7,450 nt of DNA from assembly GCA_021806355.1 (NCBI GenBank), contig JAJZXT010000150.1:1-7450 (forward strand), written 5' to 3'. Origin of the DNA: Thermoplasmata archaeon. Its GTDB lineage: Archaea > Thermoplasmatota > Thermoplasmata > Thermoplasmatales > Thermoplasmataceae. The notes below the pieces were generated by a model. The model ran no database searches. It was not told the DNA's origin and saw only the letters and a list, made by a program, of their open reading frames with translations. Of the stretch, positions 1 through 6,174 are shown one piece after another (the stretch's first letter is position 1; every line of letters begins with the position of its first letter). The position numbers were made by a program, and so were the translations under genes.

Positions 1-1
1 A

Positions 2-775
2 TACAAGATTCCATATGATGATAATGAACAGGAAATCATCTATGAAAAGATGGACCGAATTTCAAAAAATGTCAATCCCTCGGTAATAATGCTCGGGCAA
101 TCTTTCTTTGTCAAGCCATATGACATGAAGAGGATCAGGGAAATAGCCGATCAGAATGGTTCAAGGGTTATATATGATGGATCGCATGTTATGGGGTTGA
201 TAGCCGGGAAGCAATTTCAACCAGATGCACTTAGATATTCTGACATACTTCTAGGTTCAACGCATAAAACTTTCTTTGGACCGCAGGGCGGTATTGCATT
301 GACAAATGATCCAGAATTGGCTGAAAGAATGTCTTTTAACACGGTCTGGAAAACTATGGACAATTATCACTTGAACAGGATAGCAGCATTAGGAATTGCG
401 GCAGAGGAGATGCTCCAGTTTGGAGAGGATTATGCGGCAAAAGTGTGTGCAAATTCCAGGAATCTTGGCATGGAACTTGATAGTGAAGGTATAAATGTAA
501 AATACCATTCCTGGTTCTCCTACTCGCACCAGATCCATCTATCTCCAGAGAATAATGATGTTTTTGGAGATTTCTATACTATTAGCAAGAAGCTGGAAGA
601 GAGAGGAATAATAGTGGATAGGGAAGGAAGGATTGGGACAGCGGAAATTACCAGAATGGGACTCAACGAAATGGGTGAAATCGCTTCGCTGATAAAAGAT
701 GCCCTCAATGAAAAAGACGTAAAGGGAAAGGTAGAAGAAATAAGAGCGAAAATGAAAATAAAATATTGCTGGTGA
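2..775 (+). CDS. glyA: Serine hydroxymethyltransferase, C-terminal part (5' truncated by window edge)
   Basis: This PLP enzyme interconverts serine and glycine while loading a one-carbon unit onto a tetrahydrofolate-type carrier in the cytoplasm. The reading frame is open from base 2, so 257 residues are seen and the N-terminal part (family length is usually somewhat over 400) lies outside. Counting from the Met at base 50, the YDGSH segment (Asp43, His46) fits the Asp that holds the PLP ring nitrogen. STHKTFFGPQGG carries the Schiff-base lysine at Lys73 (bases 266-268). RIGTAEITRMG near residues 194-204 fits the substrate-carboxylate arginine region (Arg202). It ends at TGA 773-775, five bases before the next gene, so the two are probably cotranscribed. 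The sequence is of the divergent archaeal type (FFGPQGG rather than LRGPRGG). Family assignment is firm. The exact pterin carrier cannot be read from the sequence. Confidence 0.93.
   Translation, partial: YKIPYDDNEQEIIYEKMDRISKNVNPSVIMLGQSFFVKPYDMKRIREIADQNGSRVIYDGSHVMGLIAGKQFQPDALRYSDILLGSTHKTFFGPQGGIALTNDPELAERMSFNTVWKTMDNYHLNRIAALGIAAEEMLQFGEDYAAKVCANSRNLGMELDSEGINVKYHSWFSYSHQIHLSPENNDVFGDFYTISKKLEERGIIVDREGRIGTAEITRMGLNEMGEIASLIKDALNEKDVKGKVEEIRAKMKIKYCW
771..775 (+). promoter_or_regulatory. Shine-Dalgarno GGTGA for the CBS gene
   Basis: GGTGA lies five bases before ATG 781 and overlaps the glyA stop codon (TGA 773-775). It decides the start: TTG 766 and GTG 772 in the same frame are possible but have no comparable site upstream. 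Confidence 0.6.
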
Positions 776-780
776 AAAAA

Positions 781-1884
781 ATGAAAACAGTAAGAGAAAT
801 CATGACAGACAATCCAATAAGTATAGAAGATGATATGACAATAATGAACGTTATCTCAAGGCTCAAGGACAACAAGATAAGCCAGGTTCCGGTTGTTTCC
901 GGGAAAAGATATATTGGAATGCTGGGCTATCGAGAAATGCTGAGGAGAAAGAGCATCAGCATCAATGCAAGGGTGTCGAATCTCGCAGTCACTTCATCAA
1001 AATTATCCACAAATGACACAATTGAAGCGGCGCTGAAGAAGCTCAGGCAGAGTGGAGACAACGCAATACCTGTTGTTGAAAAAGACCATCTTGTGGGCAT
1101 AGTATCACGTTCAGATATTCTTCGAAATCTTGAAGAATTCAATGGCATCGAAAACATGAAAATAATGGATATTATTATCGAGGATCCATATCTTGTCAAG
1201 GAAGACGACGATGCCGAGAAGGCCCTTGAGATAATGAGGTCTCAGGATTCCAGTGAAATACCTGTTGTTGATGACATGGGTAGGATAACAGGAATAATCA
1301 GGTTCAGCCAGATATCAGATATTGATTATAGGGGAGAGTTTGCAAAGCTGAGGTTTGGGCAACTTTCTTCAGGAGACATGGAGAAGGGGATTATTTGCGG
1401 ATCCATAAAGGAGAATCCGGTATTTATTCTCGAAACGCAAAGCATCTTTGATGCCAGGGACTATCTCATCGAATCTAAACTGCACAGCCTCCCGGTGTGC
1501 ACAAAGGATCAGAGATTGATTGGGATCATAACTATTGATGACATCCTGAACATTGTTCCAATCGATAGATCAGATGATGGCATAATGCTCAATATCTCAG
1601 GACTTGGAACAGGTGATTCCGATCTGTATGATATTATCTATTTCCTTACAGATAAATTTACCCAAAGGGTCACCAAAGTGGCGGGTTTAAGCAACGGAAC
1701 ATTGAATGTGCATGTCATGAAACATCATTCTCAGGGAAGGACAAAATATTCTGTAAGAACAAGATTTGCCTCCAGGAAGATAAACATGACGATAAGCGAC
1801 CACGATTGGAACTTCGGCAAATGTCTTTCAAGGATTTTCGAGACATACGAGAAGAGGTTGAAGAAGGACATGGAAAAAGACTAG
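781..1884 (+). CDS. Four-CBS-domain protein with C-terminal HPF/RaiA-like domain
   Basis: The protein has 367 residues from ATG 781, the start chosen for its Shine-Dalgarno site; MKTVREIM is also a typical CBS opening. Four CBS repeats are visible at about residues 3-55, 64-116, 126-178 and 206-256, each with a hydrophobic-PVV or LPV strand followed by G-I/M-hydrophobic and a helix. CBS2 (GIVSRSDIL) and CBS4 (GIITIDDIL) keep the Ser/Thr...Asp ribose-phosphate pattern. CBS1 (GMLGYREML) and CBS3 (GIIRFSQI) are degenerate, so one or two nucleotide sites per chain are likely. Residues about 268-367 form another domain: strand LNISG, helix DIIYFLTDKF, strands NVHVMKH and KYSVRTRF, then DHDWN and a basic helix ending EKRLKKDMEKD. 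That order and the late Asp-aromatic motif resemble ribosome hibernation factors; this is my inference. There are no membrane segments or enzyme motifs. A nucleotide-sensing regulatory role is likely, but the target is unknown. Confidence 0.85.
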   Translation: MKTVREIMTDNPISIEDDMTIMNVISRLKDNKISQVPVVSGKRYIGMLGYREMLRRKSISINARVSNLAVTSSKLSTNDTIEAALKKLRQSGDNAIPVVEKDHLVGIVSRSDILRNLEEFNGIENMKIMDIIIEDPYLVKEDDDAEKALEIMRSQDSSEIPVVDDMGRITGIIRFSQISDIDYRGEFAKLRFGQLSSGDMEKGIICGSIKENPVFILETQSIFDARDYLIESKLHSLPVCTKDQRLIGIITIDDILNIVPIDRSDDGIMLNISGLGTGDSDLYDIIYFLTDKFTQRVTKVAGLSNGTLNVHVMKHHSQGRTKYSVRTRFASRKINMTISDHDWNFGKCLSRIFETYEKRLKKDMEKD

Positions 1885-1890
1885 TCCCAA

Positions 1891-1905
1891 TCTTTCTAAA
1901 TTTTT
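1891..1905 (+). terminator. T-rich terminator after CBS gene
   Basis: A pyrimidine/T-rich stretch (TCTTTCTAAATTTTT) begins six bases after the TAG stop and has no hairpin. T-rich tracts of this kind are the usual archaeal termination signal. The next gene is on the opposite strand, so termination is expected here. Confidence 0.45.
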
Positions 1906-1937
1906 CAATAGGGTCACAAATTTACTGAATTATTATT

Positions 1938-1970
1938 GGTATAAAAGATAGGAAAATTATGGGTATAAAA
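1938..1970 (+). repeat. Short direct repeat GGTATAAAA x2 in convergent gap
   Basis: GGTATAAAA occurs at 1938-1946 and again at 1962-1970, 24 bases apart. On the plus strand the units look like TATA elements. On the minus strand they read TTTTATACC, just beyond the aminopeptidase terminator hairpin, and add to its T-rich tail. No gene follows on the plus strand, so a promoter role is unlikely. They may simply be part of an AT-rich terminator region. Confidence 0.4.
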
Positions 1971-1998
1971 AATTATTTTATTGAAAAGGGATTTTCAA
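1967..1998 (-). terminator. Hairpin plus T-tract terminator of the aminopeptidase gene
   Basis: TTGAAAA (1981-1987) and TTTTCAA (1992-1998) form a perfect 7-bp stem with a 4-base loop, starting two bases after the stop codon on the minus strand. The minus strand then reads TAAAATAATTTTTT, with a run of six T at 1967-1972. The position directly behind the stop and the T run support a transcription end for the minus-strand gene. Confidence 0.55.
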
Positions 1999-2000
1999 AC

Positions 2001-4385
2001 TCACTTGATTCTTTCATTTAGTTTTTGCAAGATATCAAGTTCCTCTATACCCTTCTCTAACCCTTGATCAATATCAGGAGATTTGTTTCTCTTGACAAAA
2101 TCTTCGATCTTTGCCTTATTGGAAAGTCCAACATATGGGATTACCGATTCCACAAATCTCGATTCATATCCAGTTCCCCCGTAATATTTCCTGAAGAGGG
2201 CCAATAGAGAATCCATGTCATTAGCGATCATGCTCCTATTTTCCGGGTTTCTTGAAGCTGTGACAAAAAATGTCCTGGAATCCTGTTTCTTTATCTGCTG
2301 TGTCTTGACTAATTCCATGATGTGGTTATAATTGTTATCACCCTTAAGCCATCCCATTGAAGCTATCAACTTCACCCTGTCCTCATCGTTGTCCTGGTTC
2401 TTCATGGATTGAACGAGCGCATTTGCATCATTTGAAGCAAGAGCCATGGATGTTGAGACTGCGAGCCGCATGTTGGGGTCAATATTATGGTAATCATCGA
2501 ATTTCCTGCTCAGTTCCCTTGCAAAGTTTGTGTCAAAATGCACGAGCGCTAGATTGACTCTTCCTCTCAGAATGGAAATATTATCCATTTCTCCATGTTT
2601 CCTGTCGCCCAACCTCTGCCTGTGGTAGGAGAGGTAATCTTTGCCAAACGAGACAATCTTTTCATTATGCTTCAGGACAATCCTAAGCTCTGATAACTCA
2701 CTTACCAACTCATTTATCACTGCATATTCTTCATCTTTTGTGAATCTGGAAATAATGCTCATGTAGGTCTCATAATCTGAAGCGCCGGAAATCAACGCTG
2801 CAAACGAATCGTTTAAGATTCCCCATTTATCAAAAGAATTCATGGTATCCTTATGATTCAGGACTGCATTCAGAAGTTCACCCTCATAGTTGACCCTGTA
2901 AAAACCGGTATGGTTGTCATTCAATCTCATGAACCCTTTAGCATCAATCTCCATCTCCTTTTTATTAAATAAAACTGTATCCCTAACCACATTTTCCCTG
3001 ATAATTGTCAGTGGTATTGGCCAAACCGTATTGTCAGTGCTTCCGTCAAGCCTGAATTTTTTCTGCTTGAGGTGTATCTTGTTGCCTACCATAGATGCGG
3101 ATACTATTGGATAGCCCTCGGTCTTAATCCAGGAACTCATAATTGTTGAAATATCCTTTCCGGAGGCTTTTTCAATGGCTGTCCATAGATCGTTGCCCAC
3201 AGCATTTGAAAAACTGTTCTTCTTAAGATGGTTCCTAACACCTTCCCTGAAGGCAGATTCTCCTGCATAAGCTTCTATCATTCTTAAGATGCTCCCACCT
3301 TTTCCATAGCTGATCTCATCAAATATCTGAGCTATTTCGTTCGGGTTTGTGACATTAACTTCTATTGGATGAGTCTTCCTCAAACTGTCACCGTGGAGGG
3401 CACCGCTTGTTTGAGACATTACAAAATCATCAAAAACATTCCATTCCTTATGCCTTGCATCAACCGATTTGAAACTCATAAAAGTGGCAAAGCTTTCATT
3501 CAGCCACAGATCATTCCACCATCTCATGGTTACAAGGTTCCCAAACCATTGATGTGCAAGTTCGTGGGCAATAACTTCATCTGCGCTTTTAATGGCAGAG
3601 GCGCTTGATGATTTATCTAGGTTTAAGAGCACTTCCCTGAAAGTTATTGCTCCCCAGTTTTCCATTGCTCCAAAGGCAAACTCAGGAACTGCTATAAGAT
3701 GTAGTTTTGGTAACTGGTATTTTATTCCAAAATACTCTTCGAAGAATTTCAGTGATCCCTTAGCCATATCAATTGGGATTTTAGAGTCCTTCATGTTTCC
3801 CTTTGCTGTTACGAGATATACAGGTTTCCCGTCATACTCTCCCCTGCCAATATCATAATGGCCCGCACCGACATACACAAGATATGTGGACATTCTTGGG
3901 GTCTTAAGGAATTTTATGGTTTTTCTTCCACCGTTTTCTGTTATCCTTTCTTCAGGCATATTTGATATTGCATCAAAGTCTCTTGGGATATCCAGCGTTA
4001 TTGCAAATTCAGCTTTATAGGCAGGATTATCTATGCATGGAAACGTATATCTTGCGCCTGTTGCTTCGAATTGTGTAGAAAAGAAGGGGCCATTTTTGGT
4101 CTCTGAATAATAAATTCCGTTCAGTGAATCAGATACATTTCCACTAAATACTATATCCAACTCAATTTTTCCATCATGTTTTCCGCTAACCTTCAACTTC
4201 TGATCCTTCACATCAAGATCAAACTTTGTGTCTTTACCATTGACTTTGAGGCTTGAAATCGTCAAGCCGGCAGAATCCAGAACAATAGGTCCATTAGCGA
4301 TGCCAGTTACCTTCTCAACACCCTTAAAAGTTTTCGAATTGGTGTCAATGGAAATTTCAAGGTTGTATAATTCCACGCTCTCCAT
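2001..4385 (-). CDS. M1 zinc aminopeptidase, tricorn protease interacting factor F2/F3 type
   Basis: This cytoplasmic metallo-aminopeptidase removes N-terminal residues from the short peptides released by the proteasome and tricorn protease. The 794 residues match the roughly 780-residue length of the Thermoplasma F2 and F3 factors. An N-terminal beta domain contains QFEA (105-108), the Gln/Glu region that holds the substrate amine. The catalytic domain has GAMEN at 239-243 and HELAH at 274-278 with the third zinc ligand Glu297 in NESFA, the HEXXH-x18-E spacing. The transition-state Tyr360 is in EISYGKGG. The remaining ~350 residues are a beta linker and a helical C-terminal domain. All key residues are present and there is no signal peptide. 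Start ATG 4383-4385 begins MESVELYNLEISID, as in the family. A nearby out-of-frame ATG cannot be used. The gene stands alone, divergent from sua5. Whether it is F2 or F3 cannot be settled here. Confidence 0.95.
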   Translation of the reverse strand: MESVELYNLEISIDTNSKTFKGVEKVTGIANGPIVLDSAGLTISSLKVNGKDTKFDLDVKDQKLKVSGKHDGKIELDIVFSGNVSDSLNGIYYSETKNGPFFSTQFEATGARYTFPCIDNPAYKAEFAITLDIPRDFDAISNMPEERITENGGRKTIKFLKTPRMSTYLVYVGAGHYDIGRGEYDGKPVYLVTAKGNMKDSKIPIDMAKGSLKFFEEYFGIKYQLPKLHLIAVPEFAFGAMENWGAITFREVLLNLDKSSSASAIKSADEVIAHELAHQWFGNLVTMRWWNDLWLNESFATFMSFKSVDARHKEWNVFDDFVMSQTSGALHGDSLRKTHPIEVNVTNPNEIAQIFDEISYGKGGSILRMIEAYAGESAFREGVRNHLKKNSFSNAVGNDLWTAIEKASGKDISTIMSSWIKTEGYPIVSASMVGNKIHLKQKKFRLDGSTDNTVWPIPLTIIRENVVRDTVLFNKKEMEIDAKGFMRLNDNHTGFYRVNYEGELLNAVLNHKDTMNSFDKWGILNDSFAALISGASDYETYMSIISRFTKDEEYAVINELVSELSELRIVLKHNEKIVSFGKDYLSYHRQRLGDRKHGEMDNISILRGRVNLALVHFDTNFARELSRKFDDYHNIDPNMRLAVSTSMALASNDANALVQSMKNQDNDEDRVKLIASMGWLKGDNNYNHIMELVKTQQIKKQDSRTFFVTASRNPENRSMIANDMDSLLALFRKYYGGTGYESRFVESVIPYVGLSNKAKIEDFVKRNKSPDIDQGLEKGIEELDILQKLNERIK

Positions 4386-4404
4386 TCGTGTGCATCTCTA
4401 TAGG

Positions 4405-4413
4405 ATAATTAAT
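4405..4413 (-). promoter_or_regulatory. TATA-like box of the aminopeptidase gene
   Basis: On the minus strand ATTAATTAT is centred about 24 bases upstream of the ATG, the spacing expected for a leaderless archaeal transcript. GAGATG closer to the start could be a weak ribosome binding site. The composition is AT-rich throughout, so this is only suggestive. Confidence 0.35.
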
Positions 4414-4470
4414 CGTTTCTATGATTTGGATTGCTAATATTATTGACCATGATAGTGTATATCAGTATCC

Positions 4471-4500
4471 CTTTCGGGAGAAAGTCTCTTTTTCATATTT
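4471..4500 (+). terminator. Small hairpin followed by T-rich tract
   Basis: CTTTC (4471-4475) and GAAAG (4480-4484) form a 5-bp stem around a GGGA loop, which fits the stable GNRA tetraloop class if transcribed from the plus strand. TCTCTTTTTCATATTTT follows. The shape is that of a terminator, but I see no plus-strand gene ending here. It could end an unannotated short RNA or be chance. An alternative fold pairs TCCC (4468-4471) with GGGA (4476-4479). Confidence 0.25.
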
Positions 4501-4535
4501 TGCGATATACAAATAGCAAGCACAAGGTCAAAATC

Positions 4536-4545
4536 CCTTGCAAGG
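4536..4545. repeat. Perfect 10-bp palindrome CCTTGCAAGG
   Basis: A fully symmetric 10-mer lies almost in the middle of the divergent region, about 150 bases from either start codon. A further CAAGG at 4523-4527 forms an inverted pair with CCTTG 4536-4540, and GCAAG at 4516-4520 with CTTGC 4537-4541. Clustered copies of one half-site are what a dimeric regulator would bind. No regulator is known to me for this site. Confidence 0.4.
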
Positions 4546-4597
4546 TTTGAATCATATAACTTAATTGTTAATCAGGCAACAAGAGACCACAAACCTT

Positions 4598-4608
4598 CAA
4601 ATATATTC
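4598..4608 (+). promoter_or_regulatory. Possible upstream second promoter of sua5
   Basis: CAAATATATTC resembles a TATA box and lies about 60 bases upstream of the better candidate at 4654-4667. If used, it would give sua5 a leader of roughly 60 bases. It may equally be AT-rich background. Confidence 0.2.
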
Positions 4609-4653
4609 TTAGAGAGTGCGATATGAGCTTAAAGAAAACTTATTTGAAATCAA

Positions 4654-4667
4654 AAAAATATATTTAA
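4654..4667 (+). promoter_or_regulatory. TATA box of the sua5-purE-purK operon
   Basis: AAAAATATATTTAA, with an A-rich stretch directly upstream in the BRE position, is centred about 31 bases before the TTG start. Transcription would begin only a few bases before, or at, the start codon. This fits a leaderless or near-leaderless message and the absence of any Shine-Dalgarno sequence. Confidence 0.55.
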
Positions 4668-4691
4668 TCAGCGAAGCGATAAACCATCAAG

Positions 4692-5702
4692 TTGACACAA
4701 TATCTAGAATCAGATTGCGCTAATTTCAAAGCGGAGGATATTGAGTATGCTTCAAGAATTATTATTAACAATGGCATAGTTATATTCCCTACAGAAACTG
4801 TATATGGAATAGGTGCAAATGCACTATCTGATTCAGCGTGCCAAAAAATATTCAAGGCGAAGGGCAGACCGCCAGATAATCCCTTAATCGTGCATGTATC
4901 ATCGGTTCAAGAGGTGGAGAAATATGCACACACATCGTCAATAGCGAATTTTGGTGCCCTTTCCAAATTATGGCCAGGCCCTCTTACCATAATACTCCCA
5001 TCTACAGAACTTATCAGCAATGTCGCGAGGGCAGGTCTGGATACGGTCGCTATAAGAATGCCTGATTGCAATTTAGCTCTTGAATTGATACGGAAAAGTG
5101 GTGTTCCCATTGCAGCACCAAGTGCCAACATTTCAACGAAGCCAAGCATTACTGATTCAGAACATCTGAGGAGAAATTTTGACGGCAAAGTCGACGTAAT
5201 ATTCAACGGAGGGAGGACAAAATTTGGCATTGAGTCAACTGTAATATATCCGCAGGGAGACACATGTGTAATAATGCGTCCTGGAATATACACAGAAGAG
5301 TATTGCAAGGTGATATTCAAGCATGTGATTTTTTCAGAGGATCAGGCGGAAAACCCAAAATCTCCTGGAACAAAATACCGGCACTATTCTCCAGAGAAGA
5401 ATCTGTATGTGCCTGAAACGCAGCAGGAATTCTTAAGAATATGCCGGAAGAATCCTAAGGAGTTTACTCCAATTTGTTCATACGAAACCGGTCAGCTTTT
5501 GAAGAATGTTAATGCGATCATACTTGGAAACAGGGAAAATCCTTATGAAATTGCATCAAATCTGTACGAATCACTTATAAAATTTGACCAGCAACCCGGA
5601 GATCAGGGGATAATTGAGCCATTCTGTGGAAATGGCATATATTTATCTATAATGAACAGAATCAAGAAAGCAGCTATCAGTGTAAAGGATGGTGAACTTT
5701 GA
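4692..5702 (+). CDS. sua5: L-threonylcarbamoyladenylate synthase, two-domain Sua5 type
   Basis: Sua5 combines L-threonine, bicarbonate and ATP into threonylcarbamoyl-AMP, which the Kae1-containing complex transfers to A37 of ANN-decoding tRNAs (t6A). The 336 residues contain a YrdC domain at about 15-205, with PTETVYG (33-39), KGRPPDNPLIVH (57-68), the SANISTKPS loop (144-152) and FGIESTV (178-184). The linker SPGTKYRHYSP (224-234) is the Sua5 signature that closes over the active site. A C-terminal Sua5 domain runs from about 236 to 332 and ends in a typical MNRIKKAA helix. TTG 4692 is the only credible start: an in-frame TAA at 4680-4682 leaves no ATG or GTG upstream, and the next in-frame Met (residue 123) is inside the YrdC domain. 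There is no ribosome binding site, consistent with a leaderless transcript. It is the first gene of the operon; purE starts one base after its TGA. Confidence 0.93.
   Translation: MTQYLESDCANFKAEDIEYASRIIINNGIVIFPTETVYGIGANALSDSACQKIFKAKGRPPDNPLIVHVSSVQEVEKYAHTSSIANFGALSKLWPGPLTIILPSTELISNVARAGLDTVAIRMPDCNLALELIRKSGVPIAAPSANISTKPSITDSEHLRRNFDGKVDVIFNGGRTKFGIESTVIYPQGDTCVIMRPGIYTEEYCKVIFKHVIFSEDQAENPKSPGTKYRHYSPEKNLYVPETQQEFLRICRKNPKEFTPICSYETGQLLKNVNAIILGNRENPYEIASNLYESLIKFDQQPGDQGIIEPFCGNGIYLSIMNRIKKAAISVKDGEL
5691..5695 (+). promoter_or_regulatory. Shine-Dalgarno GGTGA for purE
   Basis: GGTGA at the 3' end of sua5 lies eight bases before ATG 5704 and favours that start over the in-frame ATG 5689, which it overlaps and which has no spaced site of its own. 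Confidence 0.5.
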
Positions 5703-5703
5703 A

Positions 5704-6174
5704 ATGCCTATAGTTAGTATTATCATGGGAAGCAGGAGTGATCTTGAAGTTATGAAAGAGGCAAAATCCATAATGGATGATTTTGAAATTGAATCGGAAA
5801 TGAAGATCATATCTGCACACAGAACGCCAGAATACATGTTTGAATTTGCGTCAGGAGCCAAAAAACGTGGAATTAAGGTGATAATCGCGGGAGCAGGTGG
5901 ATCCGCTCACCTTCCTGGAATGACCGCTTCAATGACATCGCTTCCGGTCATCGGTGTCCCAATCATGACGAAGTCGCTGAAGGGTATGGACTCTCTTCTT
6001 TCAATAGTTCAGATGCCTTTTGGCATACCTGTCGCCACTGTGGCAATAAACGGTTCAAAAAATGCAGCCATTTTGGCCATAAGAATCCTGGCTCTGGAAG
6101 ATGGAAAACTTGCAAAAAAGCTGAATTCATTCATGGAAGCCCAGAGGAAATCAGTTTTGGAAGAAAGATTATGA
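5704..6174 (+). CDS. purE: N5-carboxyaminoimidazole ribonucleotide mutase (PurE, class I)
   Basis: PurE moves the carboxyl group of N5-CAIR to carbon 4 to give CAIR in de novo purine synthesis. The 156 residues are the usual length for the single-domain, octameric enzyme. The phosphate and substrate loop GSRSD is at 9-13. SAHRTP at 37-42 carries a conserved substrate-site His39, and GAGGSAHLPGM at 63-73 carries His69, where class I enzymes have GGAAHLPGM. SLKGMDSLLSIVQMP (91-105) and the NAAILA helix (120-125) complete the fold. A purK gene directly downstream supports class I, the mutase, over class II AIR carboxylase. ATG 5704 is preferred because of the GGTGA upstream. ATG 5689 would add five residues and overlap sua5 by 14 bases. 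The stop overlaps the purK start (ATGA), so the two are translationally coupled. Confidence 0.95.
   Translation: MPIVSIIMGSRSDLEVMKEAKSIMDDFEIESEMKIISAHRTPEYMFEFASGAKKRGIKVIIAGAGGSAHLPGMTASMTSLPVIGVPIMTKSLKGMDSLLSIVQMPFGIPVATVAINGSKNAAILAIRILALEDGKLAKKLNSFMEAQRKSVLEERL

Larger units (their letters stand above)
4386..4691. other. Divergent intergenic control region, no gene supported
   Basis: These 306 AT-rich bases separate the aminopeptidase (minus) from sua5 (plus). They hold a TATA-like box on each side, a second weak TATA-like sequence, a terminator-like hairpin and a perfect palindrome (entered separately), plus a TAAC-N6-GTTA dyad at 4557-4570. No tRNA fold is seen: GGTTTGAATC at 4544-4553 resembles a T-loop, but no other arm can be paired. 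A 14-codon ATG frame (4623-4667) runs through the sua5 TATA box and is not credible. Confidence 0.7.

Noticed and set aside
3592..3858. 88-codon plus-strand frame opposite the aminopeptidase (and similar ones at 2357-2557, 2914-3114, 3369-3608, 4228-4437)
   Set aside because: These are shadows of the conserved M1 catalytic gene, with no family-like sequence and no initiation signals.
4441..4465. C/D-box small RNA suggested by CATGATAG
   Set aside because: The C-box match is imperfect and no CTGA D-box lies at a suitable distance.
4530..4560. tRNA-like T-loop (GGTTTGAATC)
   Set aside because: No acceptor, D or anticodon stems can be paired around it, and there is no CCA or 5' partner.
4623..4667. 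14-codon ATG frame, lysine-rich, upstream of sua5
   Set aside because: It is very short, its end coincides with the sua5 TATA box, and its composition is just what A-rich spacer gives.
4907..5320. 137-codon open frame antisense to sua5
   Set aside because: It lies fully opposite a strongly supported gene, its translation has no recognisable pattern, and no promoter or ribosome binding site precedes it.
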